DNA of 64,000 nucleotides from Mycobacterium sp. DL440 (GCF_011745145.1 NZ_CP050191.1:1633096-1697095), one strand, 5' to 3'; shown: positions 35,592 through 44,717, numbered from the stretch's first letter. Numbers and translations: made by a program. The notes: generated from the letters alone by a model not told the origin.

Positions 35592-37238
35592 GTGACAGCG
35601 CAGCCAGCTCCGTCGGATACCGCCGAAAAAAACACCACCGCGGTGGATGTCGTCGTGGTGGGAGCCGGTTTCGCCGGGCTGTACGCACTGCATCGCCTTC
35701 GCGGGCAGGGCCTTTCGGTCCGGGTATTCGAGGCCGCTGACGGCGTGGGCGGTGTCTGGTATTGGAACCGCTATCCGGGCGCCCGGTGCGACGTCGAAAG
35801 CGTCGACTACTCCTACTCGTTCGACAAGGACCTCGAACAGGAGTGGAACTGGACCGAGAAGTACGCCACCCAACCCGAGATCCTGGCGTACCTCAACCAC
35901 GTGGCCGACCGGTTCGACCTGCGGCGTGACATCTCGTTCGAGACCCGGGTGACCGACATGGTGCTCGACGAGAAGACGATGCGCTGGGAGGTTCGCACCG
36001 ACCGGGGCGACGTGGTCTTCGCACGCTTCTGCATCCTGGCGGTCGGGCCGCTGTCGAATGCGAACATCCCGGCGATCGAGGGCCTTGATTCGTTCGCGGG
36101 CGACGTCTACCACACCGCGCACTGGCCGCACGAAGGCGTTGATTTCACCGGCAAGCGGGTCGGCGTGATCGGCACCGGATCTTCCGGCATCCAGGCGATC
36201 CCGCACATCGCCAAGCAGGCCGAAGAGCTCTTCGTCTTCCAGCGCACCCCGAACTACAGCGTGCCGGCCGGCAACATTCCGCTCGACGATGAAACGCGCG
36301 CCGCCCAGAAGGCCGGGTATGTCGAGCGGCGCAGGCTCTCGATGCTCAGCGGGGGCGGCTCACCGCATCAGCCTCACCCCGAGTCCGCCCTGGACGTCTC
36401 CGCCGACGAACTGCGGCAGACTTACGAGCGGCGCTGGGAACTGGGCGGGGTGTTGTTCTCCAAAGCCTTCCCGGACCAGTTGGTCACCATGGAGGCCAAC
36501 GACACCGCCCGGCTGTTCTGGGAACAGAAGGTGCAGGCGGTGATCGACGATCCGGCGGTGGCCGACGTGCTGATCCCGAAGGATCATCCGATCGGCGCAA
36601 AGCGAATCTGCACCGACGACAACTACTTCCAGACCTTCAACCGGAACAACGTCTCGTTGGTGAATCTGCGGGCGACGCCGATCGAGCGGATCGACGCGTC
36701 GGGTATCGACACCACCGATGCGCATTACGACGTGGATGCGTTGGTGCTGGCCACCGGATTCGACGCCATGACCGGTTCGGTTCAGAAGCTCAACGTGGTG
36801 GGCCGGGGCGGTCGAACCCTGAACGAGGCGTGGGCAGAAGGGCCCGCGACCTACCTCGGTCTCGGTGTCCCGGGCTTCCCGAACCTTTTCAACATCGCCG
36901 GTCCGGGCGCCCCCTCGGTGCTGGCCAACATGGTGCTGCATTCGGAGCTGCACCTGAACTGGGTGGCCGATGCGATCGCCTACCTCGACGCCCAGGGAGC
37001 TCCGGCGATCGAGGCCCGCGAGGACGCCGCAGCCGAGTGGGTGGCCGAATGCACTCGACGTGCTGCCGGAACGCTCATGCCGCAGGCCAATTCGTGGTAC
37101 CTCGGGGCGAACATCCCGGGCAAGCCGCGGGTGTTCATGCCGTTCGTCGGCGGCTTCGGCGTGTACGGCGAGATCATCGCCGACGTCGCGGCAGCGGGCT
37201 ACAAGGGCTTCGACATCCACCAAGATCTGACCGCCTAG
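35592..37238 (+). CDS. Type I Baeyer-Villiger monooxygenase, phenylacetone/cyclohexanone monooxygenase-like
   Basis: FAD- and NADPH-dependent monooxygenase of 548 residues that inserts oxygen next to a ketone to give an ester or lactone. First Rossmann motif GAGFAG (24-29), the BVMO fingerprint FAGDVYHTAHWP (168-179) and second Rossmann GTGSSG (194-199) are intact. The segment GAKRICTDDNYFQTFNR carries the catalytic Arg expected from phenylacetone monooxygenase, and the N-terminal GGVWYWNRYPGARCDVES is also close to that enzyme. The GTG at 35592 follows CGAAAGG; an in-frame GTG at 35556 is possible. It is longer than M. tuberculosis MymA (495 aa) and is a different BVMO subtype. Divergent from an SDR pair. 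Confidence 0.93.
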   Translation: MTAQPAPSDTAEKNTTAVDVVVVGAGFAGLYALHRLRGQGLSVRVFEAADGVGGVWYWNRYPGARCDVESVDYSYSFDKDLEQEWNWTEKYATQPEILAYLNHVADRFDLRRDISFETRVTDMVLDEKTMRWEVRTDRGDVVFARFCILAVGPLSNANIPAIEGLDSFAGDVYHTAHWPHEGVDFTGKRVGVIGTGSSGIQAIPHIAKQAEELFVFQRTPNYSVPAGNIPLDDETRAAQKAGYVERRRLSMLSGGGSPHQPHPESALDVSADELRQTYERRWELGGVLFSKAFPDQLVTMEANDTARLFWEQKVQAVIDDPAVADVLIPKDHPIGAKRICTDDNYFQTFNRNNVSLVNLRATPIERIDASGIDTTDAHYDVDALVLATGFDAMTGSVQKLNVVGRGGRTLNEAWAEGPATYLGLGVPGFPNLFNIAGPGAPSVLANMVLHSELHLNWVADAIAYLDAQGAPAIEAREDAAAEWVAECTRRAAGTLMPQANSWYLGANIPGKPRVFMPFVGGFGVYGEIIADVAAAGYKGFDIHQDLTA

Positions 37239-37252
37239 CGGTCCCTGCGGGG

Positions 37253-37276
37253 GCCGGCTGCTTCGGGCGCCGGCCT
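37253..37276. terminator. Hairpin between BVMO gene and LipR-like esterase
   Basis: GGCCGGC (37253-37259) pairs with GCCGGCC (37270-37276), with a flanking partial extension, in the 54-bp gap between convergent genes. No T-run. Confidence 0.55.
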
Positions 37277-37292
37277 CCGACACAGGGGTCGG

Positions 37293-38228
37293 TCAGCCGT
37301 CACGGTCCAGCGCCGCTCGGATGTCGGCGCACACCTCCCGCCTGGCGGTACCGGCCAGGGTCAGCGCCGGCATGGTCATGAACCCGTGGATGGCGCCGGG
37401 GTAACTCCGGTGCACCACCGGAACACCCTGGGCCGCAAGCACTTCGGCGTAGTCTTCGCCTTCGGAGTGCAGCGGGTCGAAACCCGCGGCGATCACCACC
37501 GCGGCCGGCAGCCCCGACAGATCCGCCCGCAGCGGCGATGCATGGGGGTGGCTGCGGTCGCCCGCATCCGGCACGTACTGGTCCCAGTACCACGCCATGG
37601 CGGCGCGGGTGTTGTAGTACCCCGCCTCGAACCGGCGGTAGGACTCGGTGTCGAAGTCCGCGGCGATCACCGGATACAACAGTGCCTGGCACGCGATGTC
37701 CGGACCACCGCGATCGCGAGCGAGGATCGCGGTGACGGCGGCGAGATTTCCGCCCGCGCTGTCGCCCGCGACGACAATCTGAGACGCGTCGGCGCCGAGT
37801 TCACCGGCCGTACGAGCGACCCAGCACAATGCGGCGTACACGTCGTCGGCCGCGGCAGGCCACCGCGCTTCGGGTGCCAGCCGGTAGTCGACGGACACCA
37901 CCACCGCACCGATGCCGTTGCACAGGTCCCGGCACAGATCGTCGTGGGTGTCGAGGTCGCAGAACACGAATCCACCGCCGTGGGCGAACAGCACCACGGG
38001 TGCCGGGGCACCGGAAGGCGTTTCCGGCCAGTAGATCCGGACGGGAACATCGCCCTCGGGCCCCGGTATCGTCCGCTCCTCGACCGCGCCGATCGGCTGC
38101 GGACGGTCCGATGCTCGATACCGGGACCGCACGGCGGCCCTGGCCTCGGCGCCGCTCATCGTCTCGACGGCAGGGAAACCGGTATTCAGTACGGGCAGCA
38201 GTTCTGCGATTTCCGGATCGACTTTCAT
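37293..38228 (-). CDS. HSL-family alpha/beta hydrolase, LipR-like esterase (second copy)
   Basis: A 311-residue esterase with HGGG (83-86), Ser157 in GDSAGG, Asp in AAGFDPLHSEGEDY and His in PGAIHGFMT. It is a clear paralogue of the protein at 25208-26194, with the same layout. LipR of the mymA operon has nearly the same length (308 aa). The ATG at 38228 is preferred; a GTG at 38258 is also in frame. Convergent with the BVMO gene, so it is well placed to hydrolyse the ester or lactone that enzyme makes. Sites E and F lie upstream. Confidence 0.88.
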   Translation of the reverse strand: MKVDPEIAELLPVLNTGFPAVETMSGAEARAAVRSRYRASDRPQPIGAVEERTIPGPEGDVPVRIYWPETPSGAPAPVVLFAHGGGFVFCDLDTHDDLCRDLCNGIGAVVVSVDYRLAPEARWPAAADDVYAALCWVARTAGELGADASQIVVAGDSAGGNLAAVTAILARDRGGPDIACQALLYPVIAADFDTESYRRFEAGYYNTRAAMAWYWDQYVPDAGDRSHPHASPLRADLSGLPAAVVIAAGFDPLHSEGEDYAEVLAAQGVPVVHRSYPGAIHGFMTMPALTLAGTARREVCADIRAALDRDG

Positions 38229-38311
38229 CTCCGCCTGTTCGTCGAGTTGTCCGTGCACGGCAACGGGACCTTTGGCTCACCAAACCACGCCGGCGCCGGC
38301 CCTGGTCCGGG

Positions 38312-38330
38312 TGTTCCGCGCAGCGGGACT
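38312..38330. promoter_or_regulatory. Island palindrome, site E (upstream of second LipR-like gene)
   Basis: TGTTCCGCG-C-AGCGGGACT: the right arm matches the consensus at 9 of 9, the left arm at 6 of 9. The core CCGC-N3-GCGG is perfect. It lies 84 nt upstream of the esterase start. Confidence 0.5.
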
Positions 38331-38371
38331 CACGGGATCCGGCTCTCGGCCAGCACGATTGAGGCTGGTCT

Positions 38372-38390
38372 TGTACCGCTGAGCGGGACT
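38372..38390. promoter_or_regulatory. Island palindrome, site F (upstream of second LipR-like gene)
   Basis: TGTACCGCT-G-AGCGGGACT: the right arm matches the consensus at 9 of 9, the left arm at 7 of 9, with a perfect CCGCT-G-AGCGG core. It shares 16 of 19 positions with site E, and the pair is 60 bp apart, about six helical turns. Confidence 0.55.
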
Positions 38391-38560
38391 GCGGGCCCCG
38401 GTCGCACCGCGAGTGTGGACCATCACATGGCCTGGCCCAGTGAGGCGATCGACACACCGGAGACGGCGCTCGGCGAAATCCACAGTCGGGGAGTCGCATT
38501 CGGCCGGGCAACCTGAGCCGCCGCCACGGCGTGCTCGACAACCTAATAGATGGAGAGGAA

Positions 38561-40018
38561 ATGGACCGACATAGCAAGTTCGACAACGGCTCCGTACCCG
38601 CTGTACGTCGTCGTTCGAGAACGGCATGGAGAGGCCTTGGCATCCTGCTGACTGCCTTCGGCTTCTTCGTGATGTCTGTGCTGCCCGCATGGGCGGCTGA
38701 GAACATGCGGGTCACTTTCGTGCGGCACGGTCAGTCCGCGGGCAACACATCGGGGAACATCGACACCTCGACGCCCGGTCCGTCGCTCACCCCGCTGGGG
38801 CAGGAGCAGGCCCAGGCAGTGGTCGACAAGCTGGGGGACAACAACTACGACGCCATCTACGCGTCGCAGATGATCCGTACCCAGCAGACCGCCGAACCGA
38901 TGTCGGCCTATCTGGGTCTGCCGATACAGGTGCTCCCCGGCCTGCAGGAGATCGAGGCAGGCGACTACGAGGGCACGCCCGAGAGCGGTGCGCTCGACGG
39001 TTATCTCAAGGCCCCGATCGCCTGGGCGTTCGCCGGTCAGCTCGGGGCGCGTATCCCGGGTTCGATCGACGGCAATGAGTTCGACAGTCGCGTCGAGGGC
39101 GCGTTGAAGACGATGTACGACAAGGGCGACCGCAACGTCATCGTGTTCTCGCACGGCGGCACCATGATGTTCTGGACCATGATGAACGCCAAGAACCTCA
39201 CGCTGGCGGAGAAGGGCATGCTGCTGAGCCAGCACGCGCTGGGCAACACCGACTACGTGGTGATCGAGGGCAATCCCGAGGACGGCTGGGTACTAACGGA
39301 CTGGAACGGCCAGCGGTTCAGCCCTGAGCCGACATTCGGGCACGAGGTCGGGCTTCAGATGCGGACGCTGACCCGGCAGCTCGAAGCGGCCATGAAGCAG
39401 GTCACGGATTCCTTTGCCACCGGTGACGTGATCAAGGTTGCGACGGCGATCAACCGCAGTGTCGCCGATGCGGCGTCCTCGGTGACCAAGTTCAACCGCG
39501 CGATCAATGACGAGGTCATCAAGCGTGTCGACAAGTTCATCGGCGAGGCCCGCAATCCGGATCCCGGTCCGGCGTCGGAGCTCACGGACAAGGTGTCCGA
39601 CATGGGCAAGGTGTCCGACTCCAAGAGCATTGTCCCGAACTTCGATTCGGCCAAGGACATGCTCAAGTCGCTGGCTGCTCCGGTGGCCGACCCGAAGGAT
39701 GCCTCGGATTCGGAGGGTTCCGATCGCACCAGCGTGGCCCGGAAGGTGACCTCCGCGCTACGGGGCAACGGTGCCACCGACCTGACCGCTGGCAACTTGG
39801 TCAGGCCTGGAAAGGCGTTCGCCGACGTCAAGCGCACTCGCGAGCAGGTTCGTACCGCGGTTTCCGATGTCACCGACGAGCTCAGGTCCACGGTGAAGTC
39901 CTCGGTCGCCGGCATCAACGACGCCACCAAGAAGATGTCCGAGAGTGTCGGCGCGCCAAGCGCTTCGCGTGCCGCCGCCGGCTCCGACAAGGCATCGTCC
40001 GACTCTGACAGCAAGTAA
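38561..40018 (+). CDS. Secreted histidine phosphatase with long C-terminal extension
   Basis: A 485-residue protein with an N-terminal signal sequence (RRRSRTAWRGLGILLTAFGF, cleavage near AWA, residue 45), then a histidine-phosphatase (phosphoglycerate-mutase-like) domain (about 48-255) with the RHG motif at residues 55-57 in TFVRHGQSAGNT, IYASQMIRTQQTAEP and the second His in VIVFSHGGTM. Residues 265-485 are Ser/Asp/Lys/Ala-rich, helical or disordered, of no known domain; this doubles the usual length. GGAGAGG fixes the ATG at 38561. Convergent with sigA across a strong terminator. Its substrate outside the membrane is unknown. Confidence 0.85.
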   Translation: MDRHSKFDNGSVPAVRRRSRTAWRGLGILLTAFGFFVMSVLPAWAAENMRVTFVRHGQSAGNTSGNIDTSTPGPSLTPLGQEQAQAVVDKLGDNNYDAIYASQMIRTQQTAEPMSAYLGLPIQVLPGLQEIEAGDYEGTPESGALDGYLKAPIAWAFAGQLGARIPGSIDGNEFDSRVEGALKTMYDKGDRNVIVFSHGGTMMFWTMMNAKNLTLAEKGMLLSQHALGNTDYVVIEGNPEDGWVLTDWNGQRFSPEPTFGHEVGLQMRTLTRQLEAAMKQVTDSFATGDVIKVATAINRSVADAASSVTKFNRAINDEVIKRVDKFIGEARNPDPGPASELTDKVSDMGKVSDSKSIVPNFDSAKDMLKSLAAPVADPKDASDSEGSDRTSVARKVTSALRGNGATDLTAGNLVRPGKAFADVKRTREQVRTAVSDVTDELRSTVKSSVAGINDATKKMSESVGAPSASRAAAGSDKASSDSDSK

Positions 40019-40021
40019 GAA

Positions 40022-40054
40022 ATCGGCCCCCTCCGCCAGGCGGAGGGGGCCGAT
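40022..40054. terminator. Perfect 16-bp inverted repeat between phosphatase gene and sigA
   Basis: ATCGGCCCCCTCCGCC (40022-40037) and GGCGGAGGGGGCCGAT (40039-40054) are perfect complements around one A; a 14-bp stem with a 5-nt loop is realistic. It sits 4 nt after one stop and 31 nt after the convergent sigA stop, so it can serve both strands. Confidence 0.85.
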
Positions 40055-40084
40055 CTCGTTGTCTGTCTCGGCTACGCGAGAGGA

Positions 40085-41515
40085 CTAGTCCAGGTAGTCG
40101 CGCAGCACCTGGGAGCGGCTGGGGTGGCGCAGCTTGCTCATGGTCTTGGACTCGATCTGACGGATGCGCTCACGCGTGACGCCGTAGACCTGGCCGATCT
40201 CGTCGAGCGTACGGGGCTGGCCGTCGGTGAGGCCGAACCGCAGCCGGACGACGCCGGCCTCGCGCTCGGACAGCGTCTCCAGCACGGACTGCAGCTGATC
40301 CTGCAGCAACGTGAAGGACACGGCGTCGACGGCCACCACGGCCTCGGAGTCCTCGATAAAATCACCGAGCTGGCTGTCGCCCTCGTCGCCGATGGTCTGG
40401 TCCAGCGAGATGGGTTCACGCGCGTACTGCTGGATCTCCAGCACCTTCTCCGGCGTGATGTCCATTTCCTTGGCCAGCTCTTCGGGCGTGGGCTCGCGGC
40501 CCAGGTCCTGTAGCAGCTCACGCTGGATACGGCCCAGCTTGTTGATCACCTCGACCATGTGCACCGGGATACGGATGGTGCGGGCCTGGTCGGCCATGGC
40601 GCGGGTGATGGCCTGACGGATCCACCAGGTGGCGTACGTCGAGAACTTGTAGCCCTTGGTGTAGTCGAACTTCTCGACCGCGCGGATCAGGCCCAGGTTG
40701 CCTTCCTGGATCAGGTCCAGGAACGCCATGCCGCGGCCGGTGTAGCGCTTGGCCAGCGACACGACCAGACGCAGGTTGGCTTCCAGCAGATGGTTTTTCG
40801 CACGGTCGCCGTCACGGCAGATCCACTGGAAGTCGCGTCGCACCTGAGTGGTGAGCTTTTCGCCCTTCTCGGCGAACTCGGCCATCTTCTGGGTGGCGAA
40901 CAGCCCGGCCTCGATGCGCTTGGCGAGCTCGACTTCTTCCTCGGCGTTGAGGAGGGCAACCTTGCCGATCTGCTTGAGGTAGGCGCGGACCGAGTCGGCC
41001 GAGGCCGTCAGCTCGGCGTCTTTGCGTGCCTGCCGCAGTGCCTCGGACTCTTCCTCGTCCCAGACGAAGTCGCCGGAGGCCTTGTCCTTCTCGGACGGCT
41101 CGGGATGCTCTTCTTGTGCCTTGGCCGCCTTGCCCGTAGCCGGTGCGGCGGGCTTGGCGTCCTTGTCTTCCTCGTCCTCGTCGTCGCCGGACTCCTCGAC
41201 GTCATCGTCGGTGCCGAGCTCATCGTCGAGCTCGAGGTCGGTGTCTTCGACGTCGAGCTCCTCGCCCGGACCTGCCTCCAGGTCGTCGGTGGTCTCCACA
41301 TCGTCGTTGACGTCCTCGGGCTTGCCCGCCGCGGCCTTCGTGGCCTTCTTCGCGGGCGCCTTCTTGGCAGGGGCGCGCTTGGTGGCGGCGCCGCCCTCGG
41401 CCTTGGCCGCGGTGCTCTTGACTGCCCGCTTGGCCGGGGCCTTCTTGGCGGGAGTCTTGGTAGCGGTGCGCTTCACCGGCTCTTCGGTCGCCGGGCTTGC
41501 TTTTGTCGCTGCCAC
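40085..41515 (-). CDS. sigA: Primary RNA polymerase sigma factor SigA
   Basis: Essential housekeeping sigma factor, 476 residues. The N-terminal ~150 residues are Lys/Ala-rich then Asp/Glu-rich, as in mycobacterial SigA; next comes [20 protein letters not shown], then regions 1.2-4.2 ([53 protein letters not shown]) ending [10 protein letters not shown]. The GTG at 41515 ([17 protein letters not shown]) matches the known mycobacterial start and follows GAAAGGG; an in-frame ATG further upstream is not conserved. It is SigB's close paralogue. Upstream lies a 205-bp promoter region before ppgK. Confidence 0.97.
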   Translation of the reverse strand: MAATKASPATEEPVKRTATKTPAKKAPAKRAVKSTAAKAEGGAATKRAPAKKAPAKKATKAAAGKPEDVNDDVETTDDLEAGPGEELDVEDTDLELDDELGTDDDVEESGDDEDEEDKDAKPAAPATGKAAKAQEEHPEPSEKDKASGDFVWDEEESEALRQARKDAELTASADSVRAYLKQIGKVALLNAEEEVELAKRIEAGLFATQKMAEFAEKGEKLTTQVRRDFQWICRDGDRAKNHLLEANLRLVVSLAKRYTGRGMAFLDLIQEGNLGLIRAVEKFDYTKGYKFSTYATWWIRQAITRAMADQARTIRIPVHMVEVINKLGRIQRELLQDLGREPTPEELAKEMDITPEKVLEIQQYAREPISLDQTIGDEGDSQLGDFIEDSEAVVAVDAVSFTLLQDQLQSVLETLSEREAGVVRLRFGLTDGQPRTLDEIGQVYGVTRERIRQIESKTMSKLRHPSRSQVLRDYLD

Positions 41516-41720
41516 GTACACCCTTTCGGTCTCACGTAATTCTCGGTGGATATGGGCATACTCCACCGAAAGTGTCTGCTATCGAATGTTGGCGTTCTTA
41601 TCGGCTGGGATATTCACCGCTATTCGGTAGGCGGCCGCCGAGGACCATTGTAACGACAGTGTGGGAGTTCACCGTGCCGAGCGGCAAATTTCGACACCGG
41701 ACCAGGCCGATGCGGCAAAG

Positions 41721-42542
41721 TTACCCGGCGGTAGCTTGCGCGCCGGCGGGCCACGGATCCTCACTGGCCATGGCCGCGCCCACGATGCCGGCGGTGTTGA
41801 GCAGCGTGGCGGGCACAATCGGGGTTCGGATCTTCAGCAGCGGTAGCCACTTGTCCGACTTGCGGCTGATGCCCCCGCCGGCGATGAACAGGTCCGGCCA
41901 GATCGCGTTCTCGATGGTCACCAGAACCTTGTTCACCTCTTCGCTCCAGCGCGCGTAACTCCACTCCTTGCGCTCCTTGACCGACGACGCTGCGCGGTGC
42001 TCGGCTTCCTTGCCGTCTACCTGCAGGTGACCAAACTCGGTGTTGGGCAACAACACACCGTTGTGGATCACTGCCGAGCCGATGCCGGTGCCGAAGGTCA
42101 GGAGTACCACGACACCGGAGTTGTCCTTGCCCGCCCCGTAGTGTTCCTCCGCCAGACCCGCCGCGTCGGCGTCGTTGAGCACGCGCACCGGCAGTCCGCC
42201 GAGCGCGGTGCTGATCACCTCGGAGGCGTTCACGCCGATCCAACCCTTGTCGACATTGGCCGCGGTCCGCACGATGCCTTCGGTGACCACCCCCGGGTAG
42301 GTGACGCCCACCTTGCCGGTCCAGCCGAACTCGGCCACCACCGCAGCCACCGTCTTCGCCACGGATTCCGGGGTGGACGGCTGCGGCGTGTCGAGTTTGA
42401 ACCGCTCGCCGACGAGTTGTCCGGTGTCGAGGTCGACGATGCCGCCCTTGATCCCGCTGCCGCCGACGTCGACACCGAATCCGCGGCGTTGGGGCGGCGC
42501 GGTGGGAACCGGATCTGCGGCGGGCGCGTCGGGTGCGGTCAT
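41721..42542 (-). CDS. ppgK: Polyphosphate glucokinase PpgK
   Basis: Phosphorylates glucose using polyphosphate or ATP. ROK-family protein of 273 residues with the N-terminal phosphate motif GVDVGGSGIKGG, the GVTYPGVV segment, LLTFGTGIGSAVIHNG, and NTEFGHLQVDGKEAEH with likely substrate-binding Glu/His. The Pro-rich N-terminus (1-20) is probably flexible. It starts at an ATG. Its place between sigA and suhB matches Rv2702. Divergent from suhB with a 157-bp gap. Confidence 0.94.
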   Translation of the reverse strand: MTAPDAPAADPVPTAPPQRRGFGVDVGGSGIKGGIVDLDTGQLVGERFKLDTPQPSTPESVAKTVAAVVAEFGWTGKVGVTYPGVVTEGIVRTAANVDKGWIGVNASEVISTALGGLPVRVLNDADAAGLAEEHYGAGKDNSGVVVLLTFGTGIGSAVIHNGVLLPNTEFGHLQVDGKEAEHRAASSVKERKEWSYARWSEEVNKVLVTIENAIWPDLFIAGGGISRKSDKWLPLLKIRTPIVPATLLNTAGIVGAAMASEDPWPAGAQATAG

Positions 42543-42699
42543 GGGTGCTCCTTTGTGGGACAGGCAGTGAGGAGGCTGTCGGACAGCGTGAGGGACAAAC
42601 CAAGGCGCGCCCCCACCCTAGTAGTTCGCCAACGCCCGCGCGTGCGGTCGGCCATCCCCTGGAAGCGACTTTTCGGTCAGAAGGTGTTGCGATAGAGCC

Positions 42700-43557
42700 G
42701 TGACCGACAACAGTTTCGATGCTCCCGCACTGAGGGTGGTGGCCGAGCAACTCGCCACCGAAGCCGCAGAGTTCGTCGCGCGCCGGCGCGCCGAGGTGTT
42801 CGGCACCGTCGCGAATCCCGACGGTGCCGGGGTACGTGACGATGTCCGGACTGTCAGATCTAAGAGCACCCCGACCGACCCCGTCACGATCGTCGACACC
42901 GAAACCGAACGATGGCTGCGCGAGCGGCTGGCGGTGTTGCGGCCGTCAGAGGCGATCCTGGGGGAGGAGGAGGGCGGTCAGCAGGAGGGCCGTGACGGAC
43001 TGAGTTGGGTGATCGACCCGATCGACGGCACGGTGAACTTCGTCTATGGGATCCCGGCCTATGCGGTGTCGGTGGCCGTGCAGTACGACGGCCGGTCGGT
43101 GGCCGGAGCCGTGGCGAATGTGCCTGCCGGTGAGGTGTACTCGGCCGCCCTCGGGCACGGCGCGGAGGTGGTGCGGGCCGGGGTGCGGACGCCGCTGCGG
43201 TGCAGTGCCGTCGAGAAACTGTCGATGGCGCTGTTGGGTACCGGGTTCGCCTACGATCCCGCCCGGCGAGCGAGGCAGGCCGGTGTACTGGCCCGGGTCC
43301 TGCCCGCCGTGCGCGACGTGCGCCGCATCGGCTCGTGTGCGCTCGACCTGTGCATGGTCGCCGCAGGCAGGTTGGACGCCTATTACGAAGAGGGTGTCCA
43401 GGTCTGGGACTGGGCCGCGGCGGCGCTGATCGCCGCCGAAGCCGGTGCGACGGTGTGGTTGCCGGACGCTCCCGGTGCCGAGTTCGTGGCGGCGTCGGCG
43501 CCGGGTGTCGCCGACGTCCTGCACGACGCGCTAGCAGGTGCCGGTATGGATCTTTGA
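42700..43557 (+). CDS. suhB: Inositol-1-monophosphatase family protein SuhB
   Basis: Mg-dependent phosphatase of 285 residues, the Rv2701c counterpart, that removes phosphate from inositol-1-phosphate for phosphatidylinositol and mycothiol synthesis. Metal-binding motifs are GEEEGG, WVIDPIDGTVNFVYGIP and QVWDWAAAALIAAEAGA. Start at GTG 42700. Its last 27 nt overlap the 3' end of the convergent cei-like gene. Length is normal. Confidence 0.93.
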   Translation: MTDNSFDAPALRVVAEQLATEAAEFVARRRAEVFGTVANPDGAGVRDDVRTVRSKSTPTDPVTIVDTETERWLRERLAVLRPSEAILGEEEGGQQEGRDGLSWVIDPIDGTVNFVYGIPAYAVSVAVQYDGRSVAGAVANVPAGEVYSAALGHGAEVVRAGVRTPLRCSAVEKLSMALLGTGFAYDPARRARQAGVLARVLPAVRDVRRIGSCALDLCMVAAGRLDAYYEEGVQVWDWAAAALIAAEAGATVWLPDAPGAEFVAASAPGVADVLHDALAGAGMDL

Positions 43558-44181
43558 CAGCAGCGCGGAATCCGACGGGGCAGTGGCGTCGGGCCGCAGG
43601 CTGGCCAGCACGGCCTTGATGTCATCGTTGCTGGTGAGTTCGCTGAACTCGGTGCCGAGCGCCAGATCGACTGTGGCGTCCGGCCTTTCGTCCTGGAACA
43701 GTTCGGTGCACGGAGCCACCAGCCATACCGCTGCGGCGGCGGCACGGCCGGACGGGCCGAACCGGATCTGGCCCTGGCATTCCAGCCGGGTGTTGGCGTA
43801 GATCGGGTCGTTTGCCGCCTCGGGTTGGGCAAAGCCCAGATCGCGCAGCGCTCCGGCCACCTCGCCCGCCTGGCCGCCCTGGCCACTGGCGTTGAGCACC
43901 CGGATCCGGGTCTCGGCCAGCGGTGCCGGCGTGACTTCGGTCATCGCCGAGTTGGCCACCTGCTCGCCGAGCTTGGGGGCTGCCGGATCGGCGGCCGGCG
44001 GCGGGTTGTTACACACCGTGGCCTCGTGCACGTCTGTCGGTTGGTTGAGCGCGATGATCCACACGATCATCGTCACCACCGCAAGTGCGACGAACAACAC
44101 AATGCCGGGAACGAAACTGCGCCGACGGAACGGTCGACCGTGACGGTCGAAGGCGGCTCCATCGGTGATTTCTGCGACCAC
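43531..44181 (-). CDS. cei: Cei-like envelope integrity protein (Rv2700-like, LytR_C domain)
   Basis: A 216-residue protein with a cytoplasmic N-terminus, one membrane helix (about 25-46: PGIVLFVALAVVTMIVWIIAL) and a periplasmic LytR_C-type domain (about 90-200: ETRIRVLNASGQGGQAGEVA, NTRLECQGQIRFGPSGRAAA). Cys residues (CNN, LECQ, APC and a terminal Cys) may form disulfides. In M. tuberculosis Rv2700 (Cei) maintains envelope integrity and contributes to drug tolerance. It starts at a GTG. Convergent with suhB, as in M. tuberculosis, with a 27-nt overlap. Confidence 0.88.
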   Translation of the reverse strand: MVAEITDGAAFDRHGRPFRRRSFVPGIVLFVALAVVTMIVWIIALNQPTDVHEATVCNNPPPAADPAAPKLGEQVANSAMTEVTPAPLAETRIRVLNASGQGGQAGEVAGALRDLGFAQPEAANDPIYANTRLECQGQIRFGPSGRAAAAAVWLVAPCTELFQDERPDATVDLALGTEFSELTSNDDIKAVLASLRPDATAPSDSALLSKIHTGTC

Positions 44182-44346
44182 ACCTGCACTCTAAGGGCAA
44201 CCGCGTTCGCCGACGCAGCAGAGCTCAGACGGTATTGTGAGGTAAATCACACTGAAACGTGTGGCAATACGGGCACGAATCATTTGGGGAATGCGTTCGA
44301 CGCTGGTACAAAGCTCTGCTGCAAGGTAAGGGAGGGGACACAGACG

Positions 44347-44649
44347 ATGGCTACCGACTACGACGCTCCACGGCGTTCCGAAGCAGACGAGGTTTCTGAG
44401 GATTCGCTCGAGGAGCTCAAGGCGCGGCGCAACGAGGCACAGTCCGCGGTGGTGGATGTTGACGAAACAGAAACTGCCGAGTCGTTCGAGCTGCCGGGCG
44501 CAGACCTGTCCGGCGAGGAATTATCGGTACGGGTGGTCCCGAAGCAGGCCGACGAATTCACCTGCTCCAGCTGTTTTCTGGTGCATCACCGGAGCCGGCT
44601 GGCAAGCGAGAAGAACGGGGTGATGATCTGCACGGACTGCGCCGCCTGA
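44347..44649 (+). CDS. DUF4193 protein (Rv2699c-like)
   Basis: A 100-residue protein with an acidic N-terminus (SEADEVSEDSLEELKARRN) and a C-terminal Cys4 zinc ribbon (FTCSSCFLVHHRSRL..ICTDCAA). The family is restricted to actinobacteria, is highly conserved and has no assigned role. The ATG at 44347 gives the 100-residue length of Rv2699c; upstream in-frame codons were rejected. Its stop overlaps the first unit of a 26-bp tandem repeat. Confidence 0.9.
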   Translation: MATDYDAPRRSEADEVSEDSLEELKARRNEAQSAVVDVDETETAESFELPGADLSGEELSVRVVPKQADEFTCSSCFLVHHRSRLASEKNGVMICTDCAA

Positions 44650-44717
44650 TTCGCGGCTCAGCCGCTGCAACTGGATTCGCGGCTCAGCCGCTGCAACTGG
44701 ATTCGCGGCTCAGCCGC
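44648..44717. repeat. 26-bp tandem repeat (2.7 copies), hairpin-forming, between convergent genes
   Basis: The 26-bp unit (44648-44673 and 44674-44699, with 18 bp of a third at 44700-44717) contains GCGGC-TCA-GCCGC, a small stem-loop, in every copy. The first copy starts inside the stop codon of the DUF4193 gene; the last contains the stop and final codons of the DUF3093 gene. It may act as a repeated bidirectional terminator. Confidence 0.9.

Larger units (their letters stand above)
38229..38560. other. 332-bp non-coding divergent region with paired palindromes
   Basis: Between the LipR-like gene and the phosphatase gene. I find no plausible protein here. The contents are the two palindromic sites E and F, exactly 60 bp apart, and the GGAGAGG ribosome-binding site of the phosphatase gene near 38552-38558. 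It marks the right edge of the island. Confidence 0.6.

Noticed and set aside
44648..44717. CRISPR array
   Set aside because: Repeats are directly adjacent with no unique spacers, only 2.7 copies, and no cas genes lie nearby.
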